The notes: generated by a model not told the origin, from the sequence alone. DNA of 64,000 nt from Sequoia sempervirens (GCA_007258455.2 VDFB02275595.1:48167-112166), one strand, 5' to 3'; numbered from the stretch's first letter, positions 32,846 through 46,331 are shown. Numbers and translations: made by a program.

Positions 32846-35578
32846 CTATTAACAGACAGTGAAGCACCGCACTTGGGTGATAAACTGGTAATGGCCCACC
32901 TATTTCATCAGCTATTTGTAAGAGGCTGCACATGGAGCCCTGTACATGTTGAAGGTAATCTTCAATAACATCCCCCAAGGCCATCCTTGAGCATTTATTC
33001 CCATTCCCATTAGTTGGCAATTTTAATGATGCTTCAATATTATCCTTTGGTGATTTCCGGCCCTGAGAGTGAAGACTACCCAAATTGACAAGAGCGGAAT
33101 TCTGTTCTTTTAATTCTTGTGTTTTCCTATCTGCAGTATATGCCCATTGACTAACAATACAAACAAGCTTAGATGAAACAAGAAGCAGGGTTGCTTTTGG
33201 TCCCCAAGAAAGGCCCCTTATATAGGATGTGGTACAAATTGATGCAATGCAAAACCAAATATGTAAATTTGCTGTATCTCCTTGTGTTGTAGGTGTGTCA
33301 CTAACATACCTCCTTTGTGAGTAAACCCTCACCTCATTTTGCATAGCAACACCCAGCAGCAATTGGCCATTGCCTATAGTAAGCCAATCCAAGGCAGTGA
33401 CACAACCTGGAAAATATATTATGTCCTCAAGTACAAAATTACCATCTCCCAAATAACTTTCAGCATCCCAAATATCAATAGTCGTAGTATCTTCTGAAAT
33501 AGTAGAACTTGCAGTTGCAATCTTACAGCCACTATTAGCCAAAGCAATTATTCTTGCTGTACCCTTGGGAATTTTAATAAGGCCCACACAGTTCCAGGAA
33601 ATCTCTACCGTCTGACAATGTGGAACCAGAGACTCTTGTGGAACACTTACTTTCCAAAGCTTTACAACACCATCAGAATGGCATGTGGCAAAGTTGTAGG
33701 CAGAAGTATTATATCCTGCACCATGTTGGGCACCACCTGATTGTTGACAGAAGGAAAACTGATTGCCTGTAGGCATAACAGCGATACTTGTGACCTGGAC
33801 CAAATCACTGGAATTCACAAACCTAGGTAAACATTGTTCAACTGAAATATAATAACCTTTCTTTGCCAGGTTGATTTCATTGGTATGATTACTATTTAGA
33901 GCAATTCCCCTTTTAAAGAAATATTCAGATAACTGTTCTAAAGGAATCTCACCCTCATGCTGAACATGAAGCAAAATTTTCCATGATGTGACTATCTGGC
34001 CTCTCTTCCCTAATCCTAAAACCAGAACAATATATTTAATGAAGTCTTTCGTTGAAGAAGCTGATAATAATGTTGCATAGATGGATTTCAGTTGCTGTGA
34101 AGAAGATTCAGGGGATTGAATAGCACAGGCCATTTCATGCTGAGTAGTTGTTTTTCTAATAATACTCTCCTTTTTAATGAAAACACAATCAAATCCTTGT
34201 GAATGTCCAAGAAAGAGAAGAGATTGACTTTCTTTCAAAACCAGGGGTGCCCATGTAAGAAAGCGATACTTGATTTGTTCAGAGATTTTACAACCTGGCA
34301 GTCGATCAGATAGTTTCCATGCAGGATGTATAAATGTTGGAATCTCAATTTGAGGCTCCACAAGAGACTTTAAAGACCAAATAAGCACAAGCCCATTAGA
34401 ATCCAATGAGGCAGCAAGTTCAGCTTCAATAACAGGATGTAGTTCCACCTGTAAAATAGTTCCCGAGTGACCACCTTGATTTAGGATTTCACTTAAGACA
34501 CGTGGATTTCGGCTGTCTTCATTAGAGTTTATGGTTTCTTCAAGAGAACTTCCAAGACTAGCAATTGGCGTTGAGGCCTCTACACGTGACCAGCTGAAGA
34601 TATTTTGTGGTAGCAGCTCAAATAAGTCTACTGAAGATGGTGGAGCTGATGACTTCCTGCCAATCCTCTGAATGAAAGCTTTAACAAGCACAGAACAAGC
34701 ATGTGAATTTAAATAGCTCCCAACTAATGGAAGCTTCAATCTTTGGGGAAGCAGATCAGTTCCTTTCTTCCACAAAGATACACGCGGGTATCTAGGAGGA
34801 TCATCTAAACAATGCAATGACCACCAAGCAAGAGAGGCATTAGGACCAATTCCAAGCAACCATTCGCAGCTGCCAACATTTCTGCCTTTGGAAACCTCAT
34901 CAAAACTGCTTACCTCAAATCTGTCTCTATTTTGTTTACTAGCATCTCCTGTCTCACGTGTCCACATGACTGAGATGTCTGTTCCAAGAATCCCATTCAA
35001 ACACTGATTCACTTCTATGATTGCACTCACAAAAAATGTTGCCCTTGTGTGTTTATCAGACATTTCCCTCCTATGTGTTTTGTCAAGTTTTGCCCTCCCA
35101 CTATCAATCTCCATCCATAACCTCACAGCTCCATCCAAGCAGCAAGTTAGCAGTACCTTTCTTTGGAAACAAGCGAAGTTTGATGGCCTCCATTGTATCA
35201 TTGAAACAGGTTGTGGATGAGAAAGCTCAATTTCTTGTAGACTGGAAACTTCATTCCAATGCCAAACAATCACCTGCCCCTTCGAAGTCTCCCTAAATGA
35301 AGTGGGTGTCCGTGTCATAGACCATGGGCATCTTGCACCTGTTGAACCATCAGCTGCTGTTGCTGCCAAACCCACAGAAGACCATGTTGCAGATGCAAGA
35401 AAATGAGGCTGCTTTAGGTTTGACTTCCATAGTGGAGCCCAACCACTGTCCCCCTTACCCCACATGATGACATCAAATCCTGCTGCAAGTAAGCCATCTC
35501 CAGATTCTGTCCATACAACTACATTAACTCTGGAAGAATGTGATAGTGCTTTATCTTGTCTCCAAGCCAAAGGCAGTT
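32846..35578 (-). CDS. DMXL/Rav1-family WD40 protein, exon 2
   Basis: This 2733-bp exon encodes about 910 residues. The acceptor is clear on the minus strand (ttttttgtgcag before AACTGCC), and the donor follows CTGTTAATAG as GTATTT at 32845-32844. The exon enters and leaves in phase 1. It carries WD40-type strands, for example VSMIQWRPS and GAVRLWMEID early, LIWSLKS mid-exon, and GVVKLWKVS, TIDIWDAES and VTALDWL later. The final residues (PLPVYHPSAVLH) resemble the plant sequence just before the Rav1 C-terminal region. Family knowledge: Rav1 and DMXL proteins are the scaffold of the RAVE or rabconnectin-3 complex, which promotes assembly of the V-ATPase on endosomal and vacuolar membranes. 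No internal stop in 910 codons argues for a functional exon. The rest of the protein, probably more than 1000 residues, is not in the window. Confidence 0.88.
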
Positions 35579-36530
35579 CTGCACAAAAAAGTGGACTCTA
35601 GTTAGAATTTTTTGAATCTAAAAATACAAGAAAAAGAAAATTCAAATTCATACCATAACCATAATATGGAAAAAGGATCGAAAAAATAAGCATCAGCTCA
35701 TTTGCAAAAATTGCAACAGATCTCTCGAATAAAATAACAAACATTTCAAACATTTCTGAAGCCTTTGTACTATGTTTTGGGACAACATGTGCAGAATCAA
35801 TGAGGCCTTTGTCAGTCTCTTACAAGCGATGCTAAATGTCATATACATTTGGGTAGGAACTGAATGATTACTCAAAGTATCAAAAACTGTAAAGTATAAG
35901 GTGGTGTATAAGTTAATTATAATTATGATACAGGAGCCTTGAAAATTTATTATTGTAATATATCTATTCATTTTTAGGTAGCTGTGTAACTAAGCCAGCA
36001 TATATAATAGATCTATCATAATTTGGTTCATCTTATTAAAAATGGAGTTGATAATAATATACTTTACCCCCTTGGTCAAGTCATCCAAAAGGGTAATGCA
36101 TAAACATATTACCTTAAAAGATAATATCTACGCCAAAACAACAGTCTCAGACATAGAAAAACAACGAAAATGCCATATCAAGTCATTCAAGCACTACGAA
36201 AGCTTTCGAAAGGCCAAACATAGAATGATTATATTAGAGATAAGGCTCTGATGAAAGAAAAAAAAATCAGAAAACAAATGCAACAAGAAACTATGTAGTT
36301 AGAACAGAAAAGCTCGCTGTCATTCAAGGAAAATCAGCTTGGAAATGGCAGACTGGATGTGAACAGCATCTTGAATATGGCTAAGTCATTGGAATTGGGT
36401 GCCTAGCATCCATCAAACAGACTAAGTGGCAAAAAATCATCTGGAGCACGCTCAGAGAGGTTTTTGACAGGTTTGATTGGCAGAAGCAGGTAGAAAGAGC
36501 ACTGTCAAGTGTCAAGATCTAAAGTTATTT
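35579..36530. other. Intron segment without recognised features
   Basis: AT-rich sequence next to exon 2. The acceptor's pyrimidine tract is at 35581-35592 (minus strand). Short open frames here show no domain. Confidence 0.5.
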
Positions 36531-37670
36531 TTTGTGTCTTTTTTCCAAATCTAGTGTTTCTAATTCACTGCAGCAGGATTTTCATGTTGGAGTTTAGTGT
36601 TCAATAGAAGATTTGTCAAGTTTTCAGAACAAAAACTTCTGTTTTTAAAAGCTGCTATTTTAAGTAGGTTTGTTTTTGCAGGGAATCACAAAGAGTTCAT
36701 TCATCCAACTTCCTATTTTTAGCAGCTGCTATTTTTAGAAATTCGTTTTGTCAGGGATAGTTGCTTCTTCAGGTTTTCAAGCAAAAAGCTACTTCAAAAT
36801 CATAATGAGTTTCCATGCATCAATTTGTAATTTTTAGCAATGGCTGCATACAATGTCTCTTTTTCCGGCCAATGGACTTATAACCCTCTTTAATTTTAAT
36901 TTATTAGCTGTTTAGATTAGAATCAATTTAAATTATCTTTCTTTCCTGCCTTTTCTGTAATTTTTAGTTTTGGGGGATAATTAATTATTATTTTCAAATC
37001 CCTAAAAGCATATGCATTTGTAACCTATAAATAAGTGCCTTGGGCACAAGCTATTCTGAATGGTAGCTGAAGTTGGGCTTATGTTGCAACAATTATGATT
37101 CACATATTTGATCTAAGTTTTATGTTTTCTTGTATAAAGTTTTATTAAGTGGATTGTAGAGGAGAATAGTGTTGAGCTTTGTATCAACATTGCCATTCAG
37201 CTTAGTAAGTAATTGTGTGCACTTCTAAGGGTTAACCTTTCTTAAATCTTGCATTGCAGTTCATTGTTAGAATTAGCCTTTGTTTAATCCATTCTTGTGC
37301 ATGTGAATCTACTGGTCTCCATTTTCAGCCAGCCAGGAAGCATTCATGATTTAGTTTACTTTGTTTTCATTGCAAGCTTTTATTCAGAAGAAACCTCATT
37401 TGTAAGAAAAGAACCTTTCAAGTTTTGTGCTCAACTTCCAAGAACCAAAAAGATAGGTTGAAGTTTATTTTCAGTTATTTTATTTGTGCAAAACCCCATT
37501 CATGATATTGTGAAGTGTGTATAACTGCAAATCTTGTCCATAGCTTTGAGTTTAGGAGCAATGTTTAGTTTTCAAAGAGCTTCCCCTACTAATTTGAAGA
37601 GAGGATTATCCTTATATGTTGTTCCATTTTGTGTCTTCTCAAAAGAGACAAATAACACTAACTATTGTTA
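36530..37670 (+). repeat. LTR-like sequence, copy B
   Basis: This parallels the three segments of copy A (29390-32700), with the same order of landmarks: cctatttttagc, tataaataagtg, gagctttgta, ctaatttgaagag, then acactaactattgtta. It continues after 38756 with tatgaaac, matching tatgaaaa after 32670 in copy A. A hAT-like element splits it at 37671. Confidence 0.55.
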
Positions 37671-38756
37671 CAAGACTTGCCCGGACTCAGTGACTCCCAA
37701 GGCAAGCAGGTCAAAATGAGACCCAAGAACTCATGACCTAGGTATCTAGTGAGTCTAGTTGGTCTTGCTGATTTTGCCAAACTTGTTGGACTTGGCAAGT
37801 CCTAACAAGTAGACTCGGCAAAGTTTATGAAAACTAGAAGAAAAAAAAAGCATAAAAAATTGCAAGTTCTTAAGCATAAAAGCATGAAAGTCAAACATTT
37901 TTTGAAGGGTATGGAGGACTTTTGGAGGATGGTTAAGCAATAAAACTATGGAAAATGGCATGTGCCATAATAGTTTGTGTGGTCTCAAAGGTTTAATTTG
38001 AGTTTGGTGGCAAGAGCTCTGCCCCTCAACCCCACCTTGTATTGCAAGCCCCCCGGACCCCACAAGGGGCGCTACTGCTTCACCCTACCGAGGGCATTGC
38101 CCCCAAAACCCCACCATGGGCGCTGCCCCTTGACCCCACTAAGGGTGCTACTCCCAAATCCCTGCTCTAATGAAATTTTAAGCCATGTTGGATGGAAGAG
38201 CAAGATTTTATCTCTTCAACTTTTTCCCAATTTAATTCCTTGTAATTAAAATACATTTATGCTTCTAGTTCTCTAAGTCAAACCCTGTCCTAAGCAATGC
38301 TCCTAAAGCTATAGCAGCATTTGCAAACTTGTCTAAGATACAAGTGCATGACTCCACATAGAGCTAGTAATGCAAGGCTGGGGGATACAAGCTCCTTTCT
38401 ACCATAGTTCATGACTTCATATCTTGATTTTTGTTTTTGATGCCATGGATATCATAATTCATGAGTTTTGTACAACTAAAACGCTTGACAATATTTAAAT
38501 ATCTAAAAATGTTGTTTGTTTCAACTAAAATCCACTTTTATACTCATGATCAATGTATACTTGTGTATGTGATCAAAGTAGCTTCTATTTGATTAGTTTA
38601 TTATGTCTTTAAAGTTTATTTATCGAAAGGTGCATGATACAAATTTTAAATCCTTAGAATCTCTATATTTCATCATTTTTCAATTTCCGAGTTTGTGTCA
38701 GGTCCAAGTCCAAGACAAAAATCAGCTTGCCAAGTCTATGTCGAGTCTGAGTCCTG
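37671..38756. mobile_element. Probable hAT-like element, 1.1 kb
   Basis: The inner ends show imperfect inverted repeats: caagacttgcccggactcag at one end, and caggactcagactcgac at the other end read in reverse. GACTTGG/CCAAGTC motifs are repeated beneath both ends. Its position is supported by the uninserted relative at 32663-32674. The right target duplication is eroded, so class assignment is weak. A GC-rich palindromic array sits inside. Confidence 0.5.
38005..38165. repeat. GC-rich palindromic array, diverged relative of 30635-30778
   Basis: About four units with cores such as gccccttgaccccactaagg and ggggcgctactgc. The same motif appears in the complementary orientation at 30635-30778. 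Several cores have lost perfect self-complementarity. Confidence 0.7.
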
Positions 38757-39139
38757 TATCTATGAAACTAACATGCTATAACATAGATCAAAGAGGAAAC
38801 CATATGAAAATCACGAGTCCACTCAAACTCACAAAATTGCATGTGTATACACTCACTAATCAAGATGCAACAATCAAAATGGCTTTTACCCTTACATATA
38901 TAACTTGTGATAAAGAACATCCATGGCCTAAATGACCTTGCCTCTTCTTGCCCTATCACCTAATTAAGCAAAGAAATCATGATTGAGTTCTTTGAATTCA
39001 TTTCTTCTTAGTGATTTTGGGAGGCATCTCTTACTTTTGTTCAATGAATGTTTGCCAATATGTTTTTGACAATCAAGGCTTTTACTCCAAACTTCTTCAT
39101 ATTCATCTAAATCAATTTATTGGTTTTCTTGTATCTAGT
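38757..39139. other. Intron segment without recognised features
   Basis: After the first bases, which continue LTR-like copy B, nothing with coding or repeat structure is visible. Confidence 0.4.
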
Positions 39140-39450
39140 AAAACTGATATGTGAACGAATGACAAAAATAACAATGGATACCAAACAGAGAAGTAAAAGT
39201 ATATCTTTATTCACACATGAAATTATTACAGAAGTAGACCAAAGATGGTCTACCAAGGATTAGACTACTTTCCTTGATGGTGCTAAGGCCATTTAAAGGA
39301 TTTAACGGTTGCCACAAGAACACAACCATCTATCAACCAACTCCTATAACTACCCAAAAGCAGACAACCAATTAATATATATTTGGATATAACCATATTA
39401 ACAAAACATAATGAAGGCATTGCATGCTAACTACATCATCACCCCTAAAA
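39140..39450 (-). repeat. Possible copia LTR fragment
   Basis: Read on the minus strand, a purine-rich cttttaggggtgatgatg precedes a sequence starting tagttagcatgc and ending near ttgttatttttgtcatt. That arrangement resembles the 3' end of a copia element. No partner or coding part is present, so this is tentative. Confidence 0.35.
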
Positions 39451-39699
39451 GAAAAAAAAGTTGTCTTCCAGACAACAAAGAAACAAGTATCAAGTAGCAT
39501 TAGGTAAGATTTTCCACACCAATGACAGAATTAAAACCAACACATCCCAAATGCATGCCAATAGACAAAGAATCTTGAGGACTTAGCAACCAAGGAACCC
39601 AATCTGACTACACACTAGAGTCTAAAAATGCTATACCTAATCAATCACTAAACCTAGACAATTTTTCAAGCACTAAACAAGCATTCTAATCATAAAAAT

Positions 39700-41303
39700 A
39701 TTGTTTAGTGTCCCCATATGCCATTAAGGTAAATTCATTCAATTCACCTACCACCACTTGGGTTCTATGTGGAGACTTTAATATGATGTAGGTGATGTGT
39801 GATAAAAATGTACTCTCCCCATTCATTAGACAAGTAACAAACATGAAGCTTAGTATTTCATGCGCAATAAATTGGGACTTTTCGATCCCAACATGGGAGG
39901 CTGCCACAATCATTGCCATTGGTATACGTGGAGCAATTTTCAAACTGGGTCTAACATAGTGGACAAATGGCTTGATGGTGCTATGATTGCAATGCAATCT
40001 TTCTTTTCATTTGCCAATTATTTTTACGTTCAAGTGGAGCCTTTGGTGGATGTTGTCCTTTCTTATCATTCTCCCATTCAATTTTGCATTAAATCGCAAC
40101 TTGCTAAACTCAAAGTTAGTAAGACACAATTTTTTCTTGACACATCCTTGTTGAATCATCAACCCACATTAGCCCACATCCAATGTGTTTGGAACCTTGA
40201 GCCTCAACCCACTTAGCAAACAAGTTGGATTGACCAATAGAGTTATCAAATGCACCTCCCGTTTCCTTTGAATTTATGGCCAATTTCACTATTGCTCATA
40301 CAAGGCCACCACCTCAAAGCTCCATCAAGCCATTGTTGTGCTAGAGGCCCATCCCTTTGCTCCTACTTTGCAATTGCAAGTGGTCGAGCTTCATCAACAG
40401 AAGCAAATCGCTGATAGTCATACTGCCAAAGGTGCTCAGATTAAAGCTCATCTATATTGTCTTAAAAAGGGAGATTGAGCCTTTAAAGAATTTTTTCAAG
40501 CTCTTTGTGCTTTCCACACTTCCCAATCTATAAACTTCTTAACATGCTTCAGGATTTTGTTCATCATTGTGAGAAAGTGTTTAAAGCTCAAGAGTATTTT
40601 CCTAAATGAGATCATGCCTTGCAACAAGGCCTTAGGGTTGTCCCTTATGGGCTTTCTCATTCTCAACGAATCTTTTGTGATAAACTTATGAACTCTTGTT
40701 GATATCCGTGAAGTTGTCTTTTCAACGGCCAATAACAAAGCTCCCAAATGTGATGGATTTCCTTGTGAGTTTTACAGGACTTTATAGGAGTTGGTTCGAG
40801 AGGATCTTCAAAAAGTTTACCTTGAAGCCTTTCACTCCAATTCCTTAGGAAAAATTATAAATAAAGGAAATATTAAGTTCATAACTAATTCTAGAGATCC
40901 AAAGGATATTTACAATTGGAGACCAATTACTCTGCTCAATGTCTCCTACAAGATTATCACCAAGGCTCTTGCTTTGAAGTTGCACCATCTCCTTCCATAG
41001 ATAATATATCCTGAACAACTGGCTTCATAAAGTCCAAGTATATTTTAGACAATATTATTGCAATCTAGGAAGGCATGGAATGGGCCCAAATATCACAACA
41101 AGAAGTTGTTTTCATCAAGATTGACTTTTTGAAAGCTTATGATTGCATTGAGGGGCCTTGTATCCTTGCCATGCTTTAAGCTTTAAGATTTGGTCCACTT
41201 TGTGCGATATGTTTGCATGCTTTTTTCAAATGTCTCTACTTGTCTAACTATCAATGGCCATTAATCTAGTGCCTCTAGGCTTTCTAGGTCCATCTATCAA
41301 GGA
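39700..41303 (+). pseudogene. L1-type LINE remnant, left part: endonuclease and early RT
   Basis: Plus-strand translations show an endonuclease LCGDFNM motif near 39765 and its C-terminal blocks TWSNFQTGSNIVDKWLD and YHSPI (from SDHSPI) near 39930-40080. These are followed by the RT entry with NWRPITLLNVSYKIITKALA near 40915-40975. Stops and frameshifts abound. The reading is cut at IYQ (41303) and resumes with GCPLAS at 57230. LINEs copy themselves by target-primed reverse transcription; this copy is long dead. Its 5' end is not identifiable. Confidence 0.82.
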
Positions 41304-41713
41304 TGTAATGTCCCTTCTGCAAAAATCAGATAAAAATAATATTTTATTATTTTTTGGGTGCCCAAAAAGGAGGGAAAAATATTTAAATATTTGTGCCAAA
41401 ATATTCTTTATATATATATGGGCTTGGTCGACTCTTGGAAGGATAAGGAGAAGGGGAAAGAACAAAAAAATAAAATAAATTTAAATTGGAAATTAGTGCC
41501 CAAGAAAAAGAGATATAAAAAATGAATTTTAAATAAATTTTAAATGTTAATTGGCGCCTAGAGTTGGGTCGGCTTGATTGGGAGGCATAAGGAGAGATGT
41601 GCATTTATACAAGGTGAGTTGGAGGCATTAGTCATCATTCAAAATTTATATCTACTCTTTTGTTCTGCTTATTGGTGAATTCTCTAAGGACGGAAACCCT
41701 TGAGAATCAAGAA

Positions 41714-42070
41714 TGTAATGTCCCTTGTCCTAATTTGCCCTGGAATTTGCCTATTGATCACAAATTCCACAAACTAGGGTTAGGGCTTTCACCTTATCAA
41801 ATGAATCTCTTTAATGATGTGATCCTGGATTGAAACCTGCATTCACCACATGAACATGTTCTAGAATGAACTAGTAATTGCTTACTTGCTTGTATTAACA
41901 GGAGGAAAAGATTATATATATAGCAGTGACAAAGCACTGTAGACATTTATGAGTCTAGCTACTGCAACTAACTACAACTATAGACATTTAAGATGTCTAC
42001 CAACCTCTACCTACTATAGAAACAGTATATATTTGACCATTAAATATAGAGATATGACAATATTCTAACA
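41714..42070 (-). repeat. 3' LTR of the nested copia element
   Basis: On the minus strand it opens TGTTAGAATATTG directly after the purine run and closes GGACATTACA. It includes a TATA-like gctatatatataatc. It is 357 bp long, similar in size to the LTRs of the copia element at 5401-10616. Confidence 0.8.
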
Positions 42071-44163
42071 CCCTCCCTTAATGGTCAATCGTCAACAACA
42101 CCAAGTTGCCCCCTGAATTTGACAAACTTATTCGGGCTCAGAGACTTGGTGAGAATATCTGCAGTTTGATCCGTTGTTGGAGCATACTGCAGCTGAACTA
42201 ATCTGTCTTCTACCAGTTTGCAGATGTAGTGACAATGAAGCTCGACATGCTTGGTACGTTCATGGAAGACCGGATTTTTGGCCAGTTTGAGCACCCCTTG
42301 ATTATCAGTGTACAAGGGAGAAGGTCCTGCTTGTGACATGTGCATGTCAGAAAGCATCCTACGGAGCCAAACTACCTCACATGTTGCCTTAACGGTTCCT
42401 CGATATTCATCTTCAGTCGAGGAAAGAGCCACTACCTATTGCTTCTTGTTGGTCCATGTTACAACACCTATACCCAAACTGAATACATACCTAGAAGTGG
42501 ATTTTTTGTCATCCACTGAACCTGCCCAATCTGAGTCTATGTAACCAATCAGCTTTGGATCCTTGCATCTGCCATACAGAATGCCATAATCTGAAGTGCC
42601 CTTCACATATCTCAACACTCGCTTTGCTGCAACCCAAAAATCAGCTTTTGGAGTTGTCATGAAGCGAAAAATGTAGCTTACGGCAAAACTGATGTCAGGT
42701 CTAGTGGCAGTGATGTACATGAGACTGCCCACTAGTTGTCTGAATGTTGTCTCATTTAGTGCAGGTGAATCAGATTTGGCTGATAACTTCAGCCCCTTCT
42801 CCATAGGTGTGGAGGCAGGTTTGCAATCCTGCATCCGAAATTTGTCAAGCAGACTTCAAGCATATTTAGACTGAGAGATAAAAATACGATCAGTTGTCTA
42901 CCAAACCTCAATACCCAAACAATAATGGAGAAGCCCTAGATCTGTCATGTCAAAAGCCTGACACAAATCCTGTTTGATTGCTGCAATCAAATGTGTTGAA
43001 CTGCCAGTAATGATCAAGTCATCAACATAGACAACAAGAAACAAAATATCATCACCAGAGTGCTTCACATACAAATTAGAGTCAAAAGGGCTGCGCTAAA
43101 AACCATGATCAACCAAGTACTGATCAATCTTGATGTACCATGCACGAGGAGCCTATTTCAATCCATAGAGTGCTTTGACGAGCCTACATACCTGATGTTC
43201 TTCGTTGGAAACCTTGAAACCAGGAGGCTGCGTCATGTAGACTTCTTCCTGAAACTCACCGTTGAGGAAGGCACTCTTGACATCCATCTGATAAACCGTC
43301 CATTCAAACTGAGCTGCAATGGTGAGAAGAAGACAAATTGTGCTCATCTTGGTAGTAGGAGCAAAAGTCTCCTCGTAGTCAATACCCTCCCGCTATGTGA
43401 ATCCCCGAGCAACTAATCAGGCCTTGTGTTTATCCAAAGTACCATCTGCATGATACTTGACCTTATAAACCCATTTGTAGCTGATAGCTTTCTTCCCAGG
43501 AGGAAGATCATAAAGAACCCAAGTGTGATTCTTCAGAAGACTATGGTATTCTGTCTACATAGCCTTTTCCCACTCTAGAATTCCTTTAGCCTCTGAATAT
43601 GTCTGAGGCTCATAGATGTTATGGATGTTGGCCATAAGAGCAAAATTGACTGTGTTTTGCTGCTTGCTCTTTCTACGAGCTAATCTGCCCTCAATGAGTT
43701 CATCATCACGAAGATCATCAATAGTCTTGAGCCACCACTTAGGCCGACGAGTAGAAGTACCAACATTTGAAATAGGAGAAACAGCATCTCCTGGAATGTC
43801 TGGAACAAAGTCATCTGGATGTGAATCCTAAGGAAAATCAGGTGGTGCTAGATCGAGACTAGTAGACTCCTCATCTTCAAAGTCAGAATGCTCTGAAGCC
43901 CTCCCATCAGGGGAACCAAGAAGAAGACAAACACCCTCATCAGAAACCTTCATAGGCTGATTTTCAGGACTAGTAGTAGGAAGGAATGGACCAGTAGTCT
44001 CATCAATCACAACATCACGACTGAATATGAGACGATCTGTCTCCACATCAATCAACCTGTATGCCTTGTGATTGTCGTTGTAACCAATAAACATAAGTTG
44101 CTGGCTCTTGGAATCCAATTTGGCACGCTTGGCTTCGGGAATCCAAACATGAGCCGTAGAACT
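42071..44163 (-). pseudogene. Copia pol remnant: RT, RNase H and integrase tail
   Basis: Read on the minus strand from 44163 down, it has an integrase tail (AHVWIPEAKRAKLDSKSQ), an RT with MDVKSAFLNG near 43270 and the catalytic box near 43025, then CKPASTPMEKGLKLS, DSDWAGSVDD and an ALSSTEDEYRG RNase H block near 42415. Stops and frameshifts are fewer than in the element at 5401. A TAG falls right before the final RNase H segment (near 42434). Confidence 0.87.
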
Positions 44164-46290
44164 TGTTGGTTGGAAATTTTGTAATTTTTGTGAAAATATA
44201 CAAAATGGTGATTTCAACCACAGCACATGAGATTAAACTCTCCTAATTAAGGGAAGGCTCCCCCTTTAACTAAATAAAACTAAATGGATAGGACAGCAAT
44301 CGTTCCTCTTATTTCAGGAAAGATTATATTCTCTTCTCTTTAAAGAAAAGAAACAGTATATGTTGATAAAACTTAATACGGTGGCTATGCAGTGGAATAA
44401 AGAAAGAGGAGATAAAGTTTCCTGAAAGCGCAAAGACTTCCGTTATTTCCTCCGGGACGGGAAAACAATTCAATAAGCACAAAGTCTTGAAGAATGAAAT
44501 CCTATCAACCCTTTTCAGAACGATTACTTTATGAAAATATACAACATAAAACAGCGCAAAGTCTATAACTATGAAGTATCTATTAACTATTCTAGATGAG
44601 AATTAATACTAGCACAAAGACTTGTAATTGTTCTCAATTTCTAATACTAACTATGAATTCAATCTTCACATTTACAGCACAAAGACTGCAGATATTTAAA
44701 TCGGATCTCTCTTCAGCAATATTCTACAATTCTCAAGTAGTCACAAAATGATGCTCCAAAATGATATAAGAACATGAAGGATGCAAAATGAAAATTCAGC
44801 TCAAAGTCTGAAATTCCAGCTTCTTGATATTACTTGAAAATTCACAATTATCAACTATAAAGCTCAAAGACTTTATGAGTATAAATTTCTGCAGAGTTTT
44901 CTTGCTTGCTAAAAAGATATCCTATTACAATAGACCCCTCAAGTATTTATAGGAGGGAGGTCTGGAGAAAAAGGTGGGAGAATCTCAACAAACTTGAGAA
45001 AATCTCTCAACCGCTAACTAACTGCAATTGACTTATTCAAAATTACAATCCAAATTGTGATTTGTTTTGTAAGATTTTACATGTAATTACATTTTTCAAA
45101 ATTGCAAGGAAAGGATACTTGCAATTGCAAAATTTGTTTTTACATATATTTTGTCGAAAGTAAAATTACATAAAACAACCTAAAATTTTAATTTGCTTCA
45201 TTCCTATCTTTGAAAGATAAGAATTTGCTGATGATAGTCTGTAATTCATTCGGATCTGGGCCCAATGTGTTCTTGGCTACTGCAACGGTCTTCAAGATTA
45301 CATCAAAGTATCTGATTGCCGCCAGTCTATGCTCTTCATAAGTAGTTTGTATTTTCTATCAAAGTGTGCTGCACATGCAAGGACGAATTCAAGTTCAAGG
45401 GCAGCAACAGGAAAAGAAGACACCAGATGAATATGACTCCTCAACAATTTCTGCATATCAGAAGAAGTAGATTTCTCAGCTCTCCAAGAAACTCGGACAT
45501 ATCAATATGCCCAATTTCTGTGTCCTTGATCTCATCGATATTCGAAACCACATGAGATGGAGAAATCTTATTCTGATATTTATCAAATTTGTACTTCATC
45601 TTCTTGCTTTTAGGAGAAGTTGGTTCGTCTATCATTGAACAGGAATCTGCAAGACTGCGGTGAAAACCCCATAAGGTCAGAACATCATCAGCATCAACGT
45701 GAGTGGACATGGTGAAACTCAAACCCTAGGACAATGAAATGGACTTTGGAAGAAAGATGGAAAGCGGATGGTGAGGACGAATTCGGAATTTGATAGGATG
45801 ATGGCAGTCAAAAATAACGTCTTGTCTTCTTGAAACAGCAAGACAAAGAGATTTTTGGCTTGGATTTGGAATTTCGTCCAAAAAAAAGGTCAACTTTTGC
45901 GCTTTTTAAGGCATTTCGGGTTTTTAAGTGACTTCAGCAATTTTTATAAAGGCAGTCGGGATTTTTTAAAAGTTTAGTAATTTTAGCTTTTTGCAATTTC
46001 GGGGTTTTAAAAAGCTTTAACAATTTTGCTTTTAAGTTAAAATTTCCCTTTTGCTGAGTTGCTCCAAAAACCCGAAATTGGTCAAAAAGACACCAAAAAC
46101 GACTCAGAAATTGATGAAAACGGAAACGAAAGAAGGAAAAAGAGTAGCCCAAAGGTTAATAAACTTAAAACTAAGATTTGTCACTCTTTGCACCTCGTAA
46201 TGCGTGCCTTAGAGAAGAAAAGTCTCAATTTTATGAAAATTTTGATTGGTTATCCTGAATTTTAAAACGAGTTAAAAATTTAGGATAACA
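44164..46290 (-). repeat. 3' LTR of the Tat-like element
   Basis: It opens TGTTATCC and ends CCAACCAACA on the minus strand. It carries a 93-codon minus-strand frame (45441-45722) that is also intact in the other LTR. Confidence 0.95.
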
Positions 46291-46309
46291 GCTGGCTCCG
46301 ACTGGGGAA

Positions 46310-46331
46310 CTACCTTCGAAAACGAAGGTAG
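46310..46331. other. Perfect 9-bp stem, 4-base loop hairpin
   Basis: ctaccttcg and cgaaggtag flank aaaa, about 20 bp inside the 3' LTR boundary. No ordinary polypurine run is present next to this LTR, so the hairpin region may matter for plus-strand priming. That is speculation. Confidence 0.6.

Noticed and set aside
35563..35570. Start of the exon 2 frame as a true protein start at 35570
   Set aside because: The codon there is TTG, and a good splice acceptor lies just upstream at 35579-35592; joining to exon 1 gives the expected N-terminus.
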